A DNA stretch of 64,000 nt from Actinomyces viscosus (GTDB lineage: Bacteria > Actinomycetota > Actinomycetes > Actinomycetales > Actinomycetaceae): assembly GCF_900637975.1 (NCBI RefSeq), contig NZ_LR134477.1:3162001-3226000 (forward strand). Reading direction: 5' to 3'. The notes under the pieces are model-generated. The model searched no databases, had not been told where the DNA came from, and saw only the letters and a list, made by a program, of their open reading frames with translations. Below, one piece after another: positions 1-8,707 of the stretch; position 1 is the first letter of the stretch, and every line of letters starts with the position of its first letter. The position numbers were made by a program, and so were the translations under genes.

Positions 1-41
1 GCGACGCCGTTCCGGTCCGCCTGCCCGAAAAGGAACCGCTC

Positions 42-1928
42 ATGCCGCAGTATCGCAGCGCTACCTCCACACACGGCCGCAACATGGCCGGCGCCCGTGC
101 TCTGTGGCGGGCCACGGGCGTCAAGGACTCGGACTTCGGTAAGCCTATCGTCGCCATCGCGAACTCCTTCACCCAGTTCGTCCCCGGGCACGTGGGCCTG
201 CGCGACGTCGGCCGCCTCGTGGCCACCGAGATCGAGGCCGCCGGCGGCCTGGCCAAGGAGTTCAACACGATCGCCGTCGACGACGGCATCGCCATGGGCC
301 ACGACGGCATGCTCTACTCCCTGCCCAGCCGCGACCTCATCGCCGACTCCGTGGAGTACATGGTCAGCGCCCACTGCGCCGACGCCCTGGTGTGCATCTC
401 CAACTGCGACAAGATCACCCCGGGCATGCTCATGGCCGCCATGCGCCTCAACATCCCGGCCATCTTCATCTCCGGCGGCCCCATGGAGTCGGGCAAGATG
501 ACCGCCGCCGATGGCACCACCCGTAAGCTCGACCTCATTGACGCCATGATGGACGCCGCCGACCCCACGGTCGCCGACGAGACCATCAGTGCCATCGAGC
601 GCCTGGCCTGCCCCACCTGCGGCTCCTGCTCGGGCATGTTCACCGCCAACTCCATGAACTGCCTCACCGAGGCGCTCGGACTGGCCATGCCCATGAACGG
701 CACTCTGCTGGCCACTCACGCCGACCGCGGCGAGCTGTTCAAGCGGGTCGGCCACCAGATCGTCGAGATCACCCGCGCCTACTACGAGCACGACGACGCC
801 TCCGTCCTGCCGCGCTCCATCGCCACCAAGGCCGCCTTCGAGAACGCCATGAGCCTGGACATCGCCATGGGCGGCTCCACCAACACCGTCCTGCACCTGC
901 TGGCCGCCGCCCAGGAGGCCGAGGTCGACTTCACCATGGCCGACATCGACCGCCTCTCGCGCAAGGTTCCCCACCTGGCCAAGGTGGCTCCGTCGACGAA
1001 CCTCTACCACATCGAGGACGTCCACCGCGCCGGCGGCATCCTCGGCATCCTCGGCGAGCTCGACCGCGGCGGCCTGCTGGAGACCTCCACCTCCAACGTC
1101 CTGCGCTCCACCCTGGGCGACGAGCTCGCCGCCTATGACATCGCTCGCCCCGGCCCCGACGGTGTCCCCGGCTCCCAGGTCAGTGAGAGGATCCGCACCG
1201 GCTACCTCGCCGCCCCCGCCGGCGCGCGCACCACCGAGATGTTCTCCCAGGCCTCGCGCTGGGAGTCCCTTGACACCGACCGCGCCGCCGGCTGCATCCG
1301 CGACGTCGAGCACGCCTACTCCGCCGACGGCGGCCTTGCCGTCCTGTTCGGCAACATCGCCGAGAAGGGCTGCATCGTCAAGACCGCCGGGGTGGACGAG
1401 TCGATCCTGACCTTCTCTGGGACCGCCGTCGTCTTCGAGTCCCAGGAGGACGCCGTCGCCGGGATCCTCGGCAAGCAGGTGAAGTCCGGCGACGTCGTCA
1501 TCATCAGCCACGAGGGCCCGCGCGGCGGCCCCGGCATGCAGGAGATGCTCTACCCGACGACCTACATCAAGTCCATGCACCTGGGCAAGGAGTGCGCTCT
1601 GCTCACCGACGGGCGCTTCTCCGGGGGCACCTCGGGCCTGAGCATCGGCCACGTCTCCCCGGAGGCGGCAGCCGGTGGACTCATCGGCCTGGTGCGCAGC
1701 GGCGACATCATCGACATCGACATCCCGCGCCGCTCCATCTCAGTGCGCCTGAGCGACGAGGAAATCGAACGTCGCCGCGCCGAGGAGGAGGCCCGCGGCG
1801 AAGCCGCATGGACCCCGCACGTGGACCGACCCCGCAAGGTCTCCGCGGCGCTGCGCGCCTATGCCATGCTCGCCACCAGCGCCGACCTGGGTGCGGTACG
1901 TGATCTCAAACGGCTCGGTGTCAAGTGA
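42..1928 (+). CDS. ilvD: Dihydroxy-acid dehydratase
   Basis: Converts 2,3-dihydroxy-isovalerate and -methylvalerate to the 2-oxo acids in branched-chain amino-acid synthesis (cytosol). The 628-aa length is normal for the larger IlvD form. Iron-sulfur and Mg sites are visible: [10 protein letters not shown] at about residues 41-50, NCDK (Cys122) and CPTCGSCSG (Cys190, 193, 196). The C-terminal [11 protein letters not shown] and GRFSGGTSG motifs are present. The ATG at 42 follows an AAGGAA ribosome site. A strong hairpin at 1971-1999 closes the gene. ilvA of the same pathway lies about 7 kb downstream and is not in the same operon. Identification is very secure. Confidence 0.97.
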   Translation: MPQYRSATSTHGRNMAGARALWRATGVKDSDFGKPIVAIANSFTQFVPGHVGLRDVGRLVATEIEAAGGLAKEFNTIAVDDGIAMGHDGMLYSLPSRDLIADSVEYMVSAHCADALVCISNCDKITPGMLMAAMRLNIPAIFISGGPMESGKMTAADGTTRKLDLIDAMMDAADPTVADETISAIERLACPTCGSCSGMFTANSMNCLTEALGLAMPMNGTLLATHADRGELFKRVGHQIVEITRAYYEHDDASVLPRSIATKAAFENAMSLDIAMGGSTNTVLHLLAAAQEAEVDFTMADIDRLSRKVPHLAKVAPSTNLYHIEDVHRAGGILGILGELDRGGLLETSTSNVLRSTLGDELAAYDIARPGPDGVPGSQVSERIRTGYLAAPAGARTTEMFSQASRWESLDTDRAAGCIRDVEHAYSADGGLAVLFGNIAEKGCIVKTAGVDESILTFSGTAVVFESQEDAVAGILGKQVKSGDVVIISHEGPRGGPGMQEMLYPTTYIKSMHLGKECALLTDGRFSGGTSGLSIGHVSPEAAAGGLIGLVRSGDIIDIDIPRRSISVRLSDEEIERRRAEEEARGEAAWTPHVDRPRKVSAALRAYAMLATSADLGAVRDLKRLGVK

Positions 1929-1970
1929 TCGTTGATCCTGCGGGGAATGACGGAGCATTCGGTGTGCAGG

Positions 1971-1999
1971 GAGCGGGACAGCATAGGGCTGTCCCGCTC
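1971..1999 (+). terminator. Hairpin after ilvD
   Basis: A perfect 12-bp stem (GAGCGGGACAGC paired with GCTGTCCCGCTC) with a 5-nt loop lies 43 nt after the ilvD stop. There is no clear T-run, as is common in actinobacteria. It separates ilvD from the ABC operon. Confidence 0.55.
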
Positions 2000-2107
2000 G
2001 GAGCGGGGCCGGTGCTGACTGTGGATCGAGGACAGGGCGTCATGGCAAACCAGTGAGGACGAACACGCTTTATTCACGTCATTTAACGGAAGTATCTTAA
2101 AGGTGAA

Positions 2108-2124
2108 TTGAAAACGAGTCTCAT
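2108..2124 (+). promoter_or_regulatory. Possible Zur-type operator before the ABC operon
   Basis: The imperfect dyad TGAAAACGAGTCTCA lies in an AT-rich patch 12 nt before the GTG at 2136. It resembles the TGAnAAnnnTTnTCA pattern of actinobacterial zinc-uptake regulator boxes, with one core mismatch. This is a resemblance only. If real, it would make the transporter a zinc or metallophore importer. Confidence 0.35.
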
Positions 2125-2135
2125 CTCTGCTTAAG

Positions 2136-2996
2136 GTGCTTCTCGTGGTAACTGCTCTTAGATCCCTGTGCGTCAGCAGCGGGAGACGCAGGCTCGTAGA
2201 CGAGGTGAGCCTCACCCTGAACCCCGCCAGCCGCACTGCGCTTGTGGGCTGCTCCGGAGCCGGCAAGTCCCTGACGTGCGCCGCCCTGGCCGGTACCCTT
2301 CCGCCCGGTCTGACCGCAACCGGAAGTCTCACCGTCTCACTCCCACGCGACGAGTCGGGTGCGACAACTCCTCCGCCCCGCGCACCCAACCTGCTCGGCC
2401 TGCCCGCAGCCATGCGTCCTCGTGGATCGCGCATCGCCCTCGTTCCTCAGGATCCCACCGCGTCTCTGCACCCCCTCATCACCGTCGGACGCCAGGTCGC
2501 TCTGGCTGCCGTTGCCACCGGACTCACTGATGACGAGGCCAGGGCGCGTGCCACCCAGATGCTCGACGCGGTTGGACTGGACGAGGCCGTCGGCACGAGG
2601 GTGCCCGGGCGTCTCTCCGGCGGTCAGCGCCAGAGGGCCTGCCTGGCCCTTGCCCTGGCCGGGAAACCCGCTCTCATCCTTGCCGACGAGCCGACCACGG
2701 CGCTCGACGTCATCGCCCGCGCCAGGATCCTCAGGCTGCTGACCGACCTCACCGACTCGCCCACGGCCCCCGCCCTCCTCTTCATCACCCACGACCTGCC
2801 CGCCGCCACCATCTGCGAGACCATCGCCGTTCTCAGCGAGGGGAAGGTCGTCGAGACCGGGCCGACCCGGCAGGTCCTCAGCAACCCCGCTCACCCGGTC
2901 ACCGCCGCCATGCGCGATGCCGCCGCGGACGAGACACTCGACGGCGCCCTGGCGGCGGTCGAGCTGCACGACGCCGTTGACGGTGCCGCCGCATGA
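2136..2996 (+). CDS. ABC transporter ATP-binding protein (DppD/OppD-like)
   Basis: Energises import of a peptide-, nickel- or metallophore-type substrate at the inner face of the membrane. The Walker A motif GCSGAGKS, the signature LSGGQRQR and the Walker B LILADEPT are all visible in 286 aa. The start is GTG. It is the first gene of a four-gene operon and overlaps the next ATPase by 4 nt (ATGA), so translation is probably coupled. It lacks the long C-terminal oligopeptide-binding tail of classical OppD, so the substrate cannot be named from the ATPase. Confidence 0.9.
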   Translation: MLLVVTALRSLCVSSGRRRLVDEVSLTLNPASRTALVGCSGAGKSLTCAALAGTLPPGLTATGSLTVSLPRDESGATTPPPRAPNLLGLPAAMRPRGSRIALVPQDPTASLHPLITVGRQVALAAVATGLTDDEARARATQMLDAVGLDEAVGTRVPGRLSGGQRQRACLALALAGKPALILADEPTTALDVIARARILRLLTDLTDSPTAPALLFITHDLPAATICETIAVLSEGKVVETGPTRQVLSNPAHPVTAAMRDAAADETLDGALAAVELHDAVDGAAA

Positions 2997-3823
2997 AGGG
3001 CCTGTCCGTCCGCGGGCTGACCCGCTCCCACCCCGACCTCGACGGCTACCGCCAGGTCCTCCACGACGTCGACCTGGACCTGCCCCCGGGCCAGAGCGTC
3101 GCCCTGCTGGGGCGCTCCGGCTGCGGCAAAACCACTCTCCTGCGCGCTCTGCTGCTCCTGGACCACCTGGGACCCCACGACGGCGGTGAGATCCTCCTGG
3201 ACGAGCAGCCGGTCGTGCGCCGCCGCAACGTGCGCGACCTGCTGCCCTACCGGCGCACCGTCCAGTACGTGCCTCAGGATGCTGCCGCCAGCCTCGACCC
3301 CGCCCGTACCGTTATCGAGCAGGTCGCCCGGCCGCTGCGCGCCCTCGGGATCCCGGGCTCCCGCAGCGACCATGAGGAGCGGGCCCGTGCGCTCCTGACC
3401 GAGCTCGAGATCCCCGAGGACATATGGGGCAGCAAGCCGCACCGGGTCTCCGGCGGTCAGGCCCAGCGCGTGGCCATCGCCCGCGCGCTGGCACCCCGCC
3501 CCCGCTACCTCCTGCTCGACGAACCCGTCTCAGGACTCGACCCCGCCCTGCGCCGGCAGGTCCTCGAGCTCCTCGCCCGTATCGAGGCGGCCCCCGAGGC
3601 CGACGAGCAGAACGACGCCGCTCTGGCTGGTGACAGCGCCGTGCCCGCCCCAGCCCTGCTCGTCGTGTCCCACGACCTGGCCGCCGTCGCCCGCATCTGC
3701 TACCGCGGCATCGTCATGGACGACGGCACGCTGGTCGAGGACGCTCCCATGTGCCGGCTGCTGAGCTCGCCCGAGACCCCCGCCGCGCGCGCCCTGCGCG
3801 ACGCGGTCCCCAACCTGCCGTGA
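2993..3823 (+). CDS. ABC transporter ATP-binding protein (DppF/OppF-like)
   Basis: Second nucleotide-binding subunit of the same importer, 276 aa. Walker A is GRSGCGKTT, the signature VSGGQAQR and Walker B YLLLDEPVSGLDP. It overlaps the preceding ATPase by 4 nt and is followed after 69 nt by the binding-protein gene. A pair of unlike ATPases plus a family-5 binding protein is the standard Dpp/Opp/Nik layout. Confidence 0.9.
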   Translation: MKGLSVRGLTRSHPDLDGYRQVLHDVDLDLPPGQSVALLGRSGCGKTTLLRALLLLDHLGPHDGGEILLDEQPVVRRRNVRDLLPYRRTVQYVPQDAAASLDPARTVIEQVARPLRALGIPGSRSDHEERARALLTELEIPEDIWGSKPHRVSGGQAQRVAIARALAPRPRYLLLDEPVSGLDPALRRQVLELLARIEAAPEADEQNDAALAGDSAVPAPALLVVSHDLAAVARICYRGIVMDDGTLVEDAPMCRLLSSPETPAARALRDAVPNLP

Positions 3824-3892
3824 CCCCGACCCCGGCTGACGCAGACCCTGTACGAACCGTAGCACCGACCACCAGCCCTAGAAGGAGCACTC

Positions 3893-5455
3893 ATGTCCTC
3901 TCGTCTTAGCCCCAACCGCCGCCAGGTCCTCGCAGCCCTGGGGATCGGCGCTGGCGCCACCGCGGTCGGCGCCTGCTCATTCGGAGCGAAAGGAACGAAA
4001 GCCGGCGGACGTATCCGGCTCGTCATGTTCTCCGAGCCCAAGGCCGCCCTAAGTCCCCTGTCCGATGATGCCTTCACCCTCACCCGATGCTCCTGCGCCG
4101 AGACCCTGACCATGCTCGACGAGGAGGGCAATGCCAAGGGGCTGCTGGCCTCCGCCTGGACGCGGGTGGACAACACCACATGGCGCTTCACCATCCGCGA
4201 TGGGGTCACCTTCCACGACGGAACCGTCCTGAGTGCGGAGAACGTCGCCTCTTCCCTGACTTTCACCGCCAGCGCCCCCAAGCAGCCGCGGGTCCTCAAC
4301 GGCGTCACGCTCACCGCCACCGCCGAGGGCAAGGACGTCGTCATCAAGACCGAGACTGCCGACCCGCTCATGCCCATGAGGCTCTCGGGTCCCTCGCTGG
4401 TCATTCTCTCCCCGGCCGCCTATCCTGACGCCGCCGGCGGGAGTGTCGACCCCGTGGGCCATGGAACCGGCGCCTTCAAGCTGACCAAGATCACTGGCAA
4501 GGCCTCGGCCACCTTCGACCGGTACAACAAGTACTGGGGGGACAAGGCCAAGGCCGAGGGCCTCGACGTCACCTTCGTCCCCGAGGGATCGACCCGGGCC
4601 AGCTCGCTGATCTCGGGCAATGCCGACCTGGTCGAGGCCATACCGATCGCCCAGCTCTCCAGCGTCGAGCAGAGCGCTGCCGTGGACGAGATCGCCATCT
4701 CGCGCGCCTGCACCCTTTACCTCAACACCTCCAAGGTCTTCTCCGACCCGGGTCTGCGAGCCGCGGTTTGCGCCGCCATCAACGCCCAGGACATTGTGGA
4801 CAAGGTCTACGAGGGCCACGCCGACGCCTCGGCCGGGCTCCTGGGCTCGATGGTGAGCTGGGCCGCCGACCTGCGGGCCTGGGGCCGCGACGTCTACTCC
4901 GGCGCCTCCGGTGCGGCTGCGGCGGGGAAGGTGCCGGGATTCCCCGCCGCCACCGCCGTGCCCGCGGGTACCAGCATCACTCTGGGGTCCTACAGCGACC
5001 GTCCCGAGTTACCGGAGGCCGTTGTCCTCCTGGCACAGCAACTGGAGCAGATCGGCTTCACCGTCACTCAAGACGTGCGCGACTACAGCCAGATCGAGAC
5101 CGATGCCCTGGCGGGGAGATTCGATGCCTTTCTCATGTCGCGCAACACGGTCCTGGACACCGGTGACTCGGTGGCCTACATGGCCTCGGACTACTCCTCC
5201 ACGGGAACCAACGCCCTGACTTTCCTCAAGGACGGGACCGTGGACGCGGCCATCAGCAACGCGGCTGTCACCGAGCCGGGTCAGGAGCGCCAGAAGGCCA
5301 CGATGGAGGCTGAGCATGCGATTCTGGCCACCGGCGCCGTCGTCCCCATCCTCCACGAGCGGATCCGGGTCGGGCACGCTAAGGAACTCACCGGGGTCGC
5401 GCTCGATCCGCGTGAGCGCGCCCTGGTCACCACCTCCACCACGCTGGGCAAGTGA
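3893..5455 (+). CDS. Family-5 extracellular solute-binding lipoprotein
   Basis: Captures the substrate outside the cell for the neighbouring ABC importer. The 520-aa protein begins with a twin-arginine-like signal (NRRQVLAALGIGAGATAVGAC) in which VGAC acts as a lipobox, so it should be lipid-anchored after export, perhaps by Tat. The SBP_bac_5 fold is suggested by DGVTFHDGTVLSAENV and YNKYWGDKAKAEG. The start has an AAGGAG site nine nt upstream. It overlaps the permease gene by 4 nt (GTGA). Substrate is unknown; peptide, nickel or zinc chelate are all possible. Confidence 0.9.
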   Translation: MSSRLSPNRRQVLAALGIGAGATAVGACSFGAKGTKAGGRIRLVMFSEPKAALSPLSDDAFTLTRCSCAETLTMLDEEGNAKGLLASAWTRVDNTTWRFTIRDGVTFHDGTVLSAENVASSLTFTASAPKQPRVLNGVTLTATAEGKDVVIKTETADPLMPMRLSGPSLVILSPAAYPDAAGGSVDPVGHGTGAFKLTKITGKASATFDRYNKYWGDKAKAEGLDVTFVPEGSTRASSLISGNADLVEAIPIAQLSSVEQSAAVDEIAISRACTLYLNTSKVFSDPGLRAAVCAAINAQDIVDKVYEGHADASAGLLGSMVSWAADLRAWGRDVYSGASGAAAAGKVPGFPAATAVPAGTSITLGSYSDRPELPEAVVLLAQQLEQIGFTVTQDVRDYSQIETDALAGRFDAFLMSRNTVLDTGDSVAYMASDYSSTGTNALTFLKDGTVDAAISNAAVTEPGQERQKATMEAEHAILATGAVVPILHERIRVGHAKELTGVALDPRERALVTTSTTLGK

Positions 5456-7281
5456 GCCGGCCGGCGGCCGGGCGTCGCGGCGACGCCGCTCTAGACGTCG
5501 TACCGGGTGTCGATTCGAACGCCGTCTCGGAGCCGAGGTGGTGGGGCCGGGTCGGTCGCGCCTTGGCCCGAGCCCGCAGCCGCTACGACGGGGTGACCAC
5601 GGCGTCGCGCGTCGTCGCCCTGGCCTCGCTGGTGGCTCTGGTGGGGATGCTGCCCTGGCTGTCCAGCAAGGACCCGGCGCTGTCGATCTTCCGGGCCACC
5701 TCCGCCGAGGGGGAGGCGACTCCCGAGGTTCTGGACGCCATCCGTCGGAGCCTGGGCCTGGACGGCGGGCCACTGCGCTCCATTGGTCACTGGCTGGCGG
5801 GGCTCCTCCGTGGCGACATGGGCACCTCCTGGGTGAGCGGGATCGACGCCGGAGCGGCGACGTGGCAGGAGTTCGGCGTCTCGCTGAGTCTCATGGGCAC
5901 CACGTTGCTGGTGGCCCTCGTCATCAGCGGCGCCCTGGCTGCTTCGGCCCTGCGCAACGGTCTTCGGGGCAGGTCGCGGCCGAGCGGGGGCGCCTTGGCC
6001 GCGATCCTGACCGCGCTGCCCGAGTATCTCCTCGCACCGATCCTCATCCTGTTCCTGGCCGTGTACGTCAGGCTGCTGCCACCGCTGGGCTGGAACGGCC
6101 CCGAGAACATGGTGCTGCCCTCTCTGGCTCTGGGCATGCCCGCGGGTGGACTGCTGGGAGGGCTCGCCGCTGACGCCATCACCGCCACCTTCGGTGAGCG
6201 CTGGGTGGCGACCTGGGCGACCGCAGGAGTGTCGGGGCGGGCGATGGCCGTCGCGGTGCTGCGGCGCGCTCTGACTCCTCTGATCGGGCAGGTGGCGCTG
6301 GTCGTGGTCGGCCTGACCGGTGGAGCGGTGGCCGTGGAGAAGGTCTTCGCCATTCCCGGGATCGGCCGCAGCCTGCTCAATGCTGCGATATCCCAGGACG
6401 TGCCCGTGCTCCAGGCCGGGATCCTCCTGCTGCTGGCACTGGCTCTGGGCACGGGCGCCGTCGCCGAGCTGGTCCGTCGCGCCCTGCTGGGACAGGCGGC
6501 CGGCGCCGGCGGGTTGTCGGCCTCGCCGCCTGTCGGGCACTCGGACCGGGTGGCGCGGATGGTGGCGATCGCGGGTGCTTCCGCGCTGGTGCTCATGGTG
6601 CTGGCGGGCATCTCGCGCAATCCGACGGTCTCGGTCGCAGGCCGTTTGGAGCGTCCCAGCCCGGCGCTGCCCCTGGGAGCCGACGCCTTGGGGCGCGACG
6701 TGCTGGCCAGGGTTGCTCACGGTGCGGTCTCCACCGTGCTCAGCGCTTTGGCGGTCATGGTAGTGTGTTTCGTCATCGCGCTGCTGGTGGGGCTGTTCCC
6801 CAGAGCGTCGGTGGGTTTCGTCGAGGTCGCCAACGCGGCGCCACCGGTGCTGGCGGGACTGATCGTGGCGGCCGTGACCGGTCCCAGCGAGATCGGCGCG
6901 GTGATCGCCGTGGCCACTGTCGGTTGGGCTCCGATGGGCTCTCACGCGGCATCCCTCGTCATGGAGGCCCGTCAACGTCCCGACATCGGGATCGCTCCGG
7001 TCCTGGGGGAGGGGCGCGTGCGGATCATGCTGACCCGGGTGCTTCCCGCCGTCATTCCTCCGCTGGTGCGTCACGCGGCGCTGCGGCTTCCCGGTATCGC
7101 CCTGGCCCTGGCCGGGCTCGGTTTCCTGGGGCTGGGCGCGCAGGCCCCGACTCCCGAGTGGGGCCTGGTCCTGTCCGAGGCGCTGCCCTACATCGAGCGC
7201 GCTCCCTGGGCGGTTAGCGCCCCTGCGCTCGCGCTGGTGGTGCTGTCGGTGACGGCGGTCGCCGCCTCCCGCTCGAACTGA
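5452..7281 (+). CDS. Fused two-domain ABC permease (DppB-DppC fusion)
   Basis: Membrane channel of the importer. In 609 aa it contains two permease halves that are normally separate genes. Residues about 45-345 are DppB-like, with the conserved loop IGQVALVVVGLTGGAVAVEKVFAIPG. Residues about 370-605 are DppC-like, with HPLGADALGRD-type spacing (LPLGADALGRDVLARV) and LPGIALALAGLGFLGLGAQ. A hydrophilic linker of about 25 residues joins them. The start is GTG, overlapping the binding-protein stop. No frameshift or doubled stop is visible at the joint, so the fusion looks genuine. Confidence 0.88.
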   Translation: MSRPAAGRRGDAALDVVPGVDSNAVSEPRWWGRVGRALARARSRYDGVTTASRVVALASLVALVGMLPWLSSKDPALSIFRATSAEGEATPEVLDAIRRSLGLDGGPLRSIGHWLAGLLRGDMGTSWVSGIDAGAATWQEFGVSLSLMGTTLLVALVISGALAASALRNGLRGRSRPSGGALAAILTALPEYLLAPILILFLAVYVRLLPPLGWNGPENMVLPSLALGMPAGGLLGGLAADAITATFGERWVATWATAGVSGRAMAVAVLRRALTPLIGQVALVVVGLTGGAVAVEKVFAIPGIGRSLLNAAISQDVPVLQAGILLLLALALGTGAVAELVRRALLGQAAGAGGLSASPPVGHSDRVARMVAIAGASALVLMVLAGISRNPTVSVAGRLERPSPALPLGADALGRDVLARVAHGAVSTVLSALAVMVVCFVIALLVGLFPRASVGFVEVANAAPPVLAGLIVAAVTGPSEIGAVIAVATVGWAPMGSHAASLVMEARQRPDIGIAPVLGEGRVRIMLTRVLPAVIPPLVRHAALRLPGIALALAGLGFLGLGAQAPTPEWGLVLSEALPYIERAPWAVSAPALALVVLSVTAVAASRSN

Positions 7282-7325
7282 GCTTTTCTAGTGTGCATAC
7301 TCACTTTTAACTTATTCGATTCAGG

Positions 7326-7961
7326 TCAGACAACACTGAGAAACCACACGCAACTCGCTGCGATGAAAGCTGTGATCCCGGGAACGTATTTACGGGGATG
7401 GCGGAGCACTTCGCGCTCCGATTTCCAGTTTGTGTGCGGCCAAAACATCTCCATGATGGCGGCGGTCGCGGCTGCCGCGATAGCAGCAACCATGGTCACA
7501 GCCAGATTGAGGAGAGTCGTGGTCGACCAGCCCGGCGCAAGTGTCACGATGATGATGCAGATTGTGTGGCATACGGCGAGTTGAAAACCGAAGCGCCAGT
7601 AAGACAACCACGTTCGAGGACAACACTTGGTCATAAGCCAGCTACTTGGATTTCTAGAAAAATATGAGTTTAGAGGAGTATTTGAAACCACCAAAATGAA
7701 ACCGAGAGACCAGGTTGAGCTGTGGCGGCGAAGCGATAAGTTGATGACTATTCCAGCACCGATAAGCGCGAGTAAGTTTATGTGGGCCATTCGAGAACTC
7801 AAAAGCTCACCAAGAACCAGGTGTGAGGCTGTGAGGTTCTGTCTCCTAAAATGACGAGTGTTGTCGCCTCCAACTTCGAAACCTGCGACGATGCACAATA
7901 TAGCCGCCACCAGTGCTATGAGCGCTCCATAAACAGGGACCGCACGAACCACTAAGACCAC
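7326..7961 (-). CDS. Hypothetical AT-rich membrane protein, possibly truncated
   Basis: 211 aa with five or six hydrophobic segments (for example YGALIALVAAILCIVAG, INLLALIGAGIVINL, CHTICIIIVTLAPG). Base composition drops to about half GC, far below its neighbours. I do not recognise a family. The start is GTG at 7961 with an in-frame stop just upstream, next to an IS256-type transposase remnant, so the true N-terminus may have been lost. Codon use and composition suggest foreign origin. Confidence 0.5.
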   Translation of the reverse strand: MVLVVRAVPVYGALIALVAAILCIVAGFEVGGDNTRHFRRQNLTASHLVLGELLSSRMAHINLLALIGAGIVINLSLRRHSSTWSLGFILVVSNTPLNSYFSRNPSSWLMTKCCPRTWLSYWRFGFQLAVCHTICIIIVTLAPGWSTTTLLNLAVTMVAAIAAAATAAIMEMFWPHTNWKSEREVLRHPRKYVPGITAFIAASCVWFLSVV

Positions 7962-7975
7962 AATTGCTGCCAGGC

Positions 7976-8272
7976 CGGATTACCGACAAGATCGTCGAGG
8001 AGATGCCGTCGTGGTGAGCGCGTCCGCTCGAGCGCGTCCATGCGGCGATCTTCATCGACGCGATCGGGGTCAAGGGCCGTGACGGCCAGGTCGGGAACCA
8101 GCCGTTCTATGCGGCGATCGGGGCCGACCCGGAGGGCCACAAGAACATCCTGGGGATCTGGCCCGGCCAGGGCGGTGGGGAATCGGCCAAGTTCTAGCTG
8201 GCCGTGCCGACCGACCCGCGCAACCGTGGCGTGGCCGACGTGTTCTTCGTCATCTGTGATGGACTGATCGGG
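7976..8272 (+). pseudogene. IS256-family transposase remnant
   Basis: One frame reads RITDKIVEEMPSW, then ERVHAAIFIDAIGVKGRDGQ, FYAAIGADPEGHKNILGIW, SAKF, and NRGVADVFFVICDGL. This is the central part of mutator (IS256) transposases, with the DDE-region Asp in IFIDAI and ICDGL. Two in-frame stops (TGA at 8015-8017 and TAG at 8195-8197) replace what should be Trp codons. Both ends are missing and no terminal repeats are visible. It is a dead fragment marking past transposition. Confidence 0.85.
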
Positions 8273-8280
8273 GCGCTCTG

Positions 8281-8707
8281 GGGCGGCCGGAGTTGGTCGG
8301 AGCCGGATCAGCCTCCGCTCATGCGCCGTTCCTAAGGGGCTGCTCCACGAACCTCGGGTCCTACTGGAGGACAGTTAACCGCACTGCACGAACCCCCGAC
8401 CATCGTGGAGTACGCCCATGTATCGGCCAGTAGCCTCTAACCGCCGTGCAATACATAGTCGTGCAGTACATAAGGGTCGTCACTGTTTCCTGTGGCCGTC
8501 GGGACGTACTGCCCCCTGGGGACCGCGTTTCCGCGCAGACCGCTGGGGTGGCAGATCAGCGGTCCGTAAGAGAAGGCGGTTCTCGGCGCGAAGAGAAGAT
8601 ACGTCCTGTGACGGACCGCAGTCGTCGATGGCCGCGAGCGCTCGTGAGCGCCGGGCGCGGTAGTCCTGCTTGAGCCGGGTGGCTCCCCGCCGATTACGCT
8701 GTCACCC
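8281..8707. other. Non-coding stretch before ilvA
   Basis: About 430 bases without a convincing gene. I see no T-box, terminator-antiterminator or leader peptide that would suggest classical attenuation of ilvA. Confidence 0.4.
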
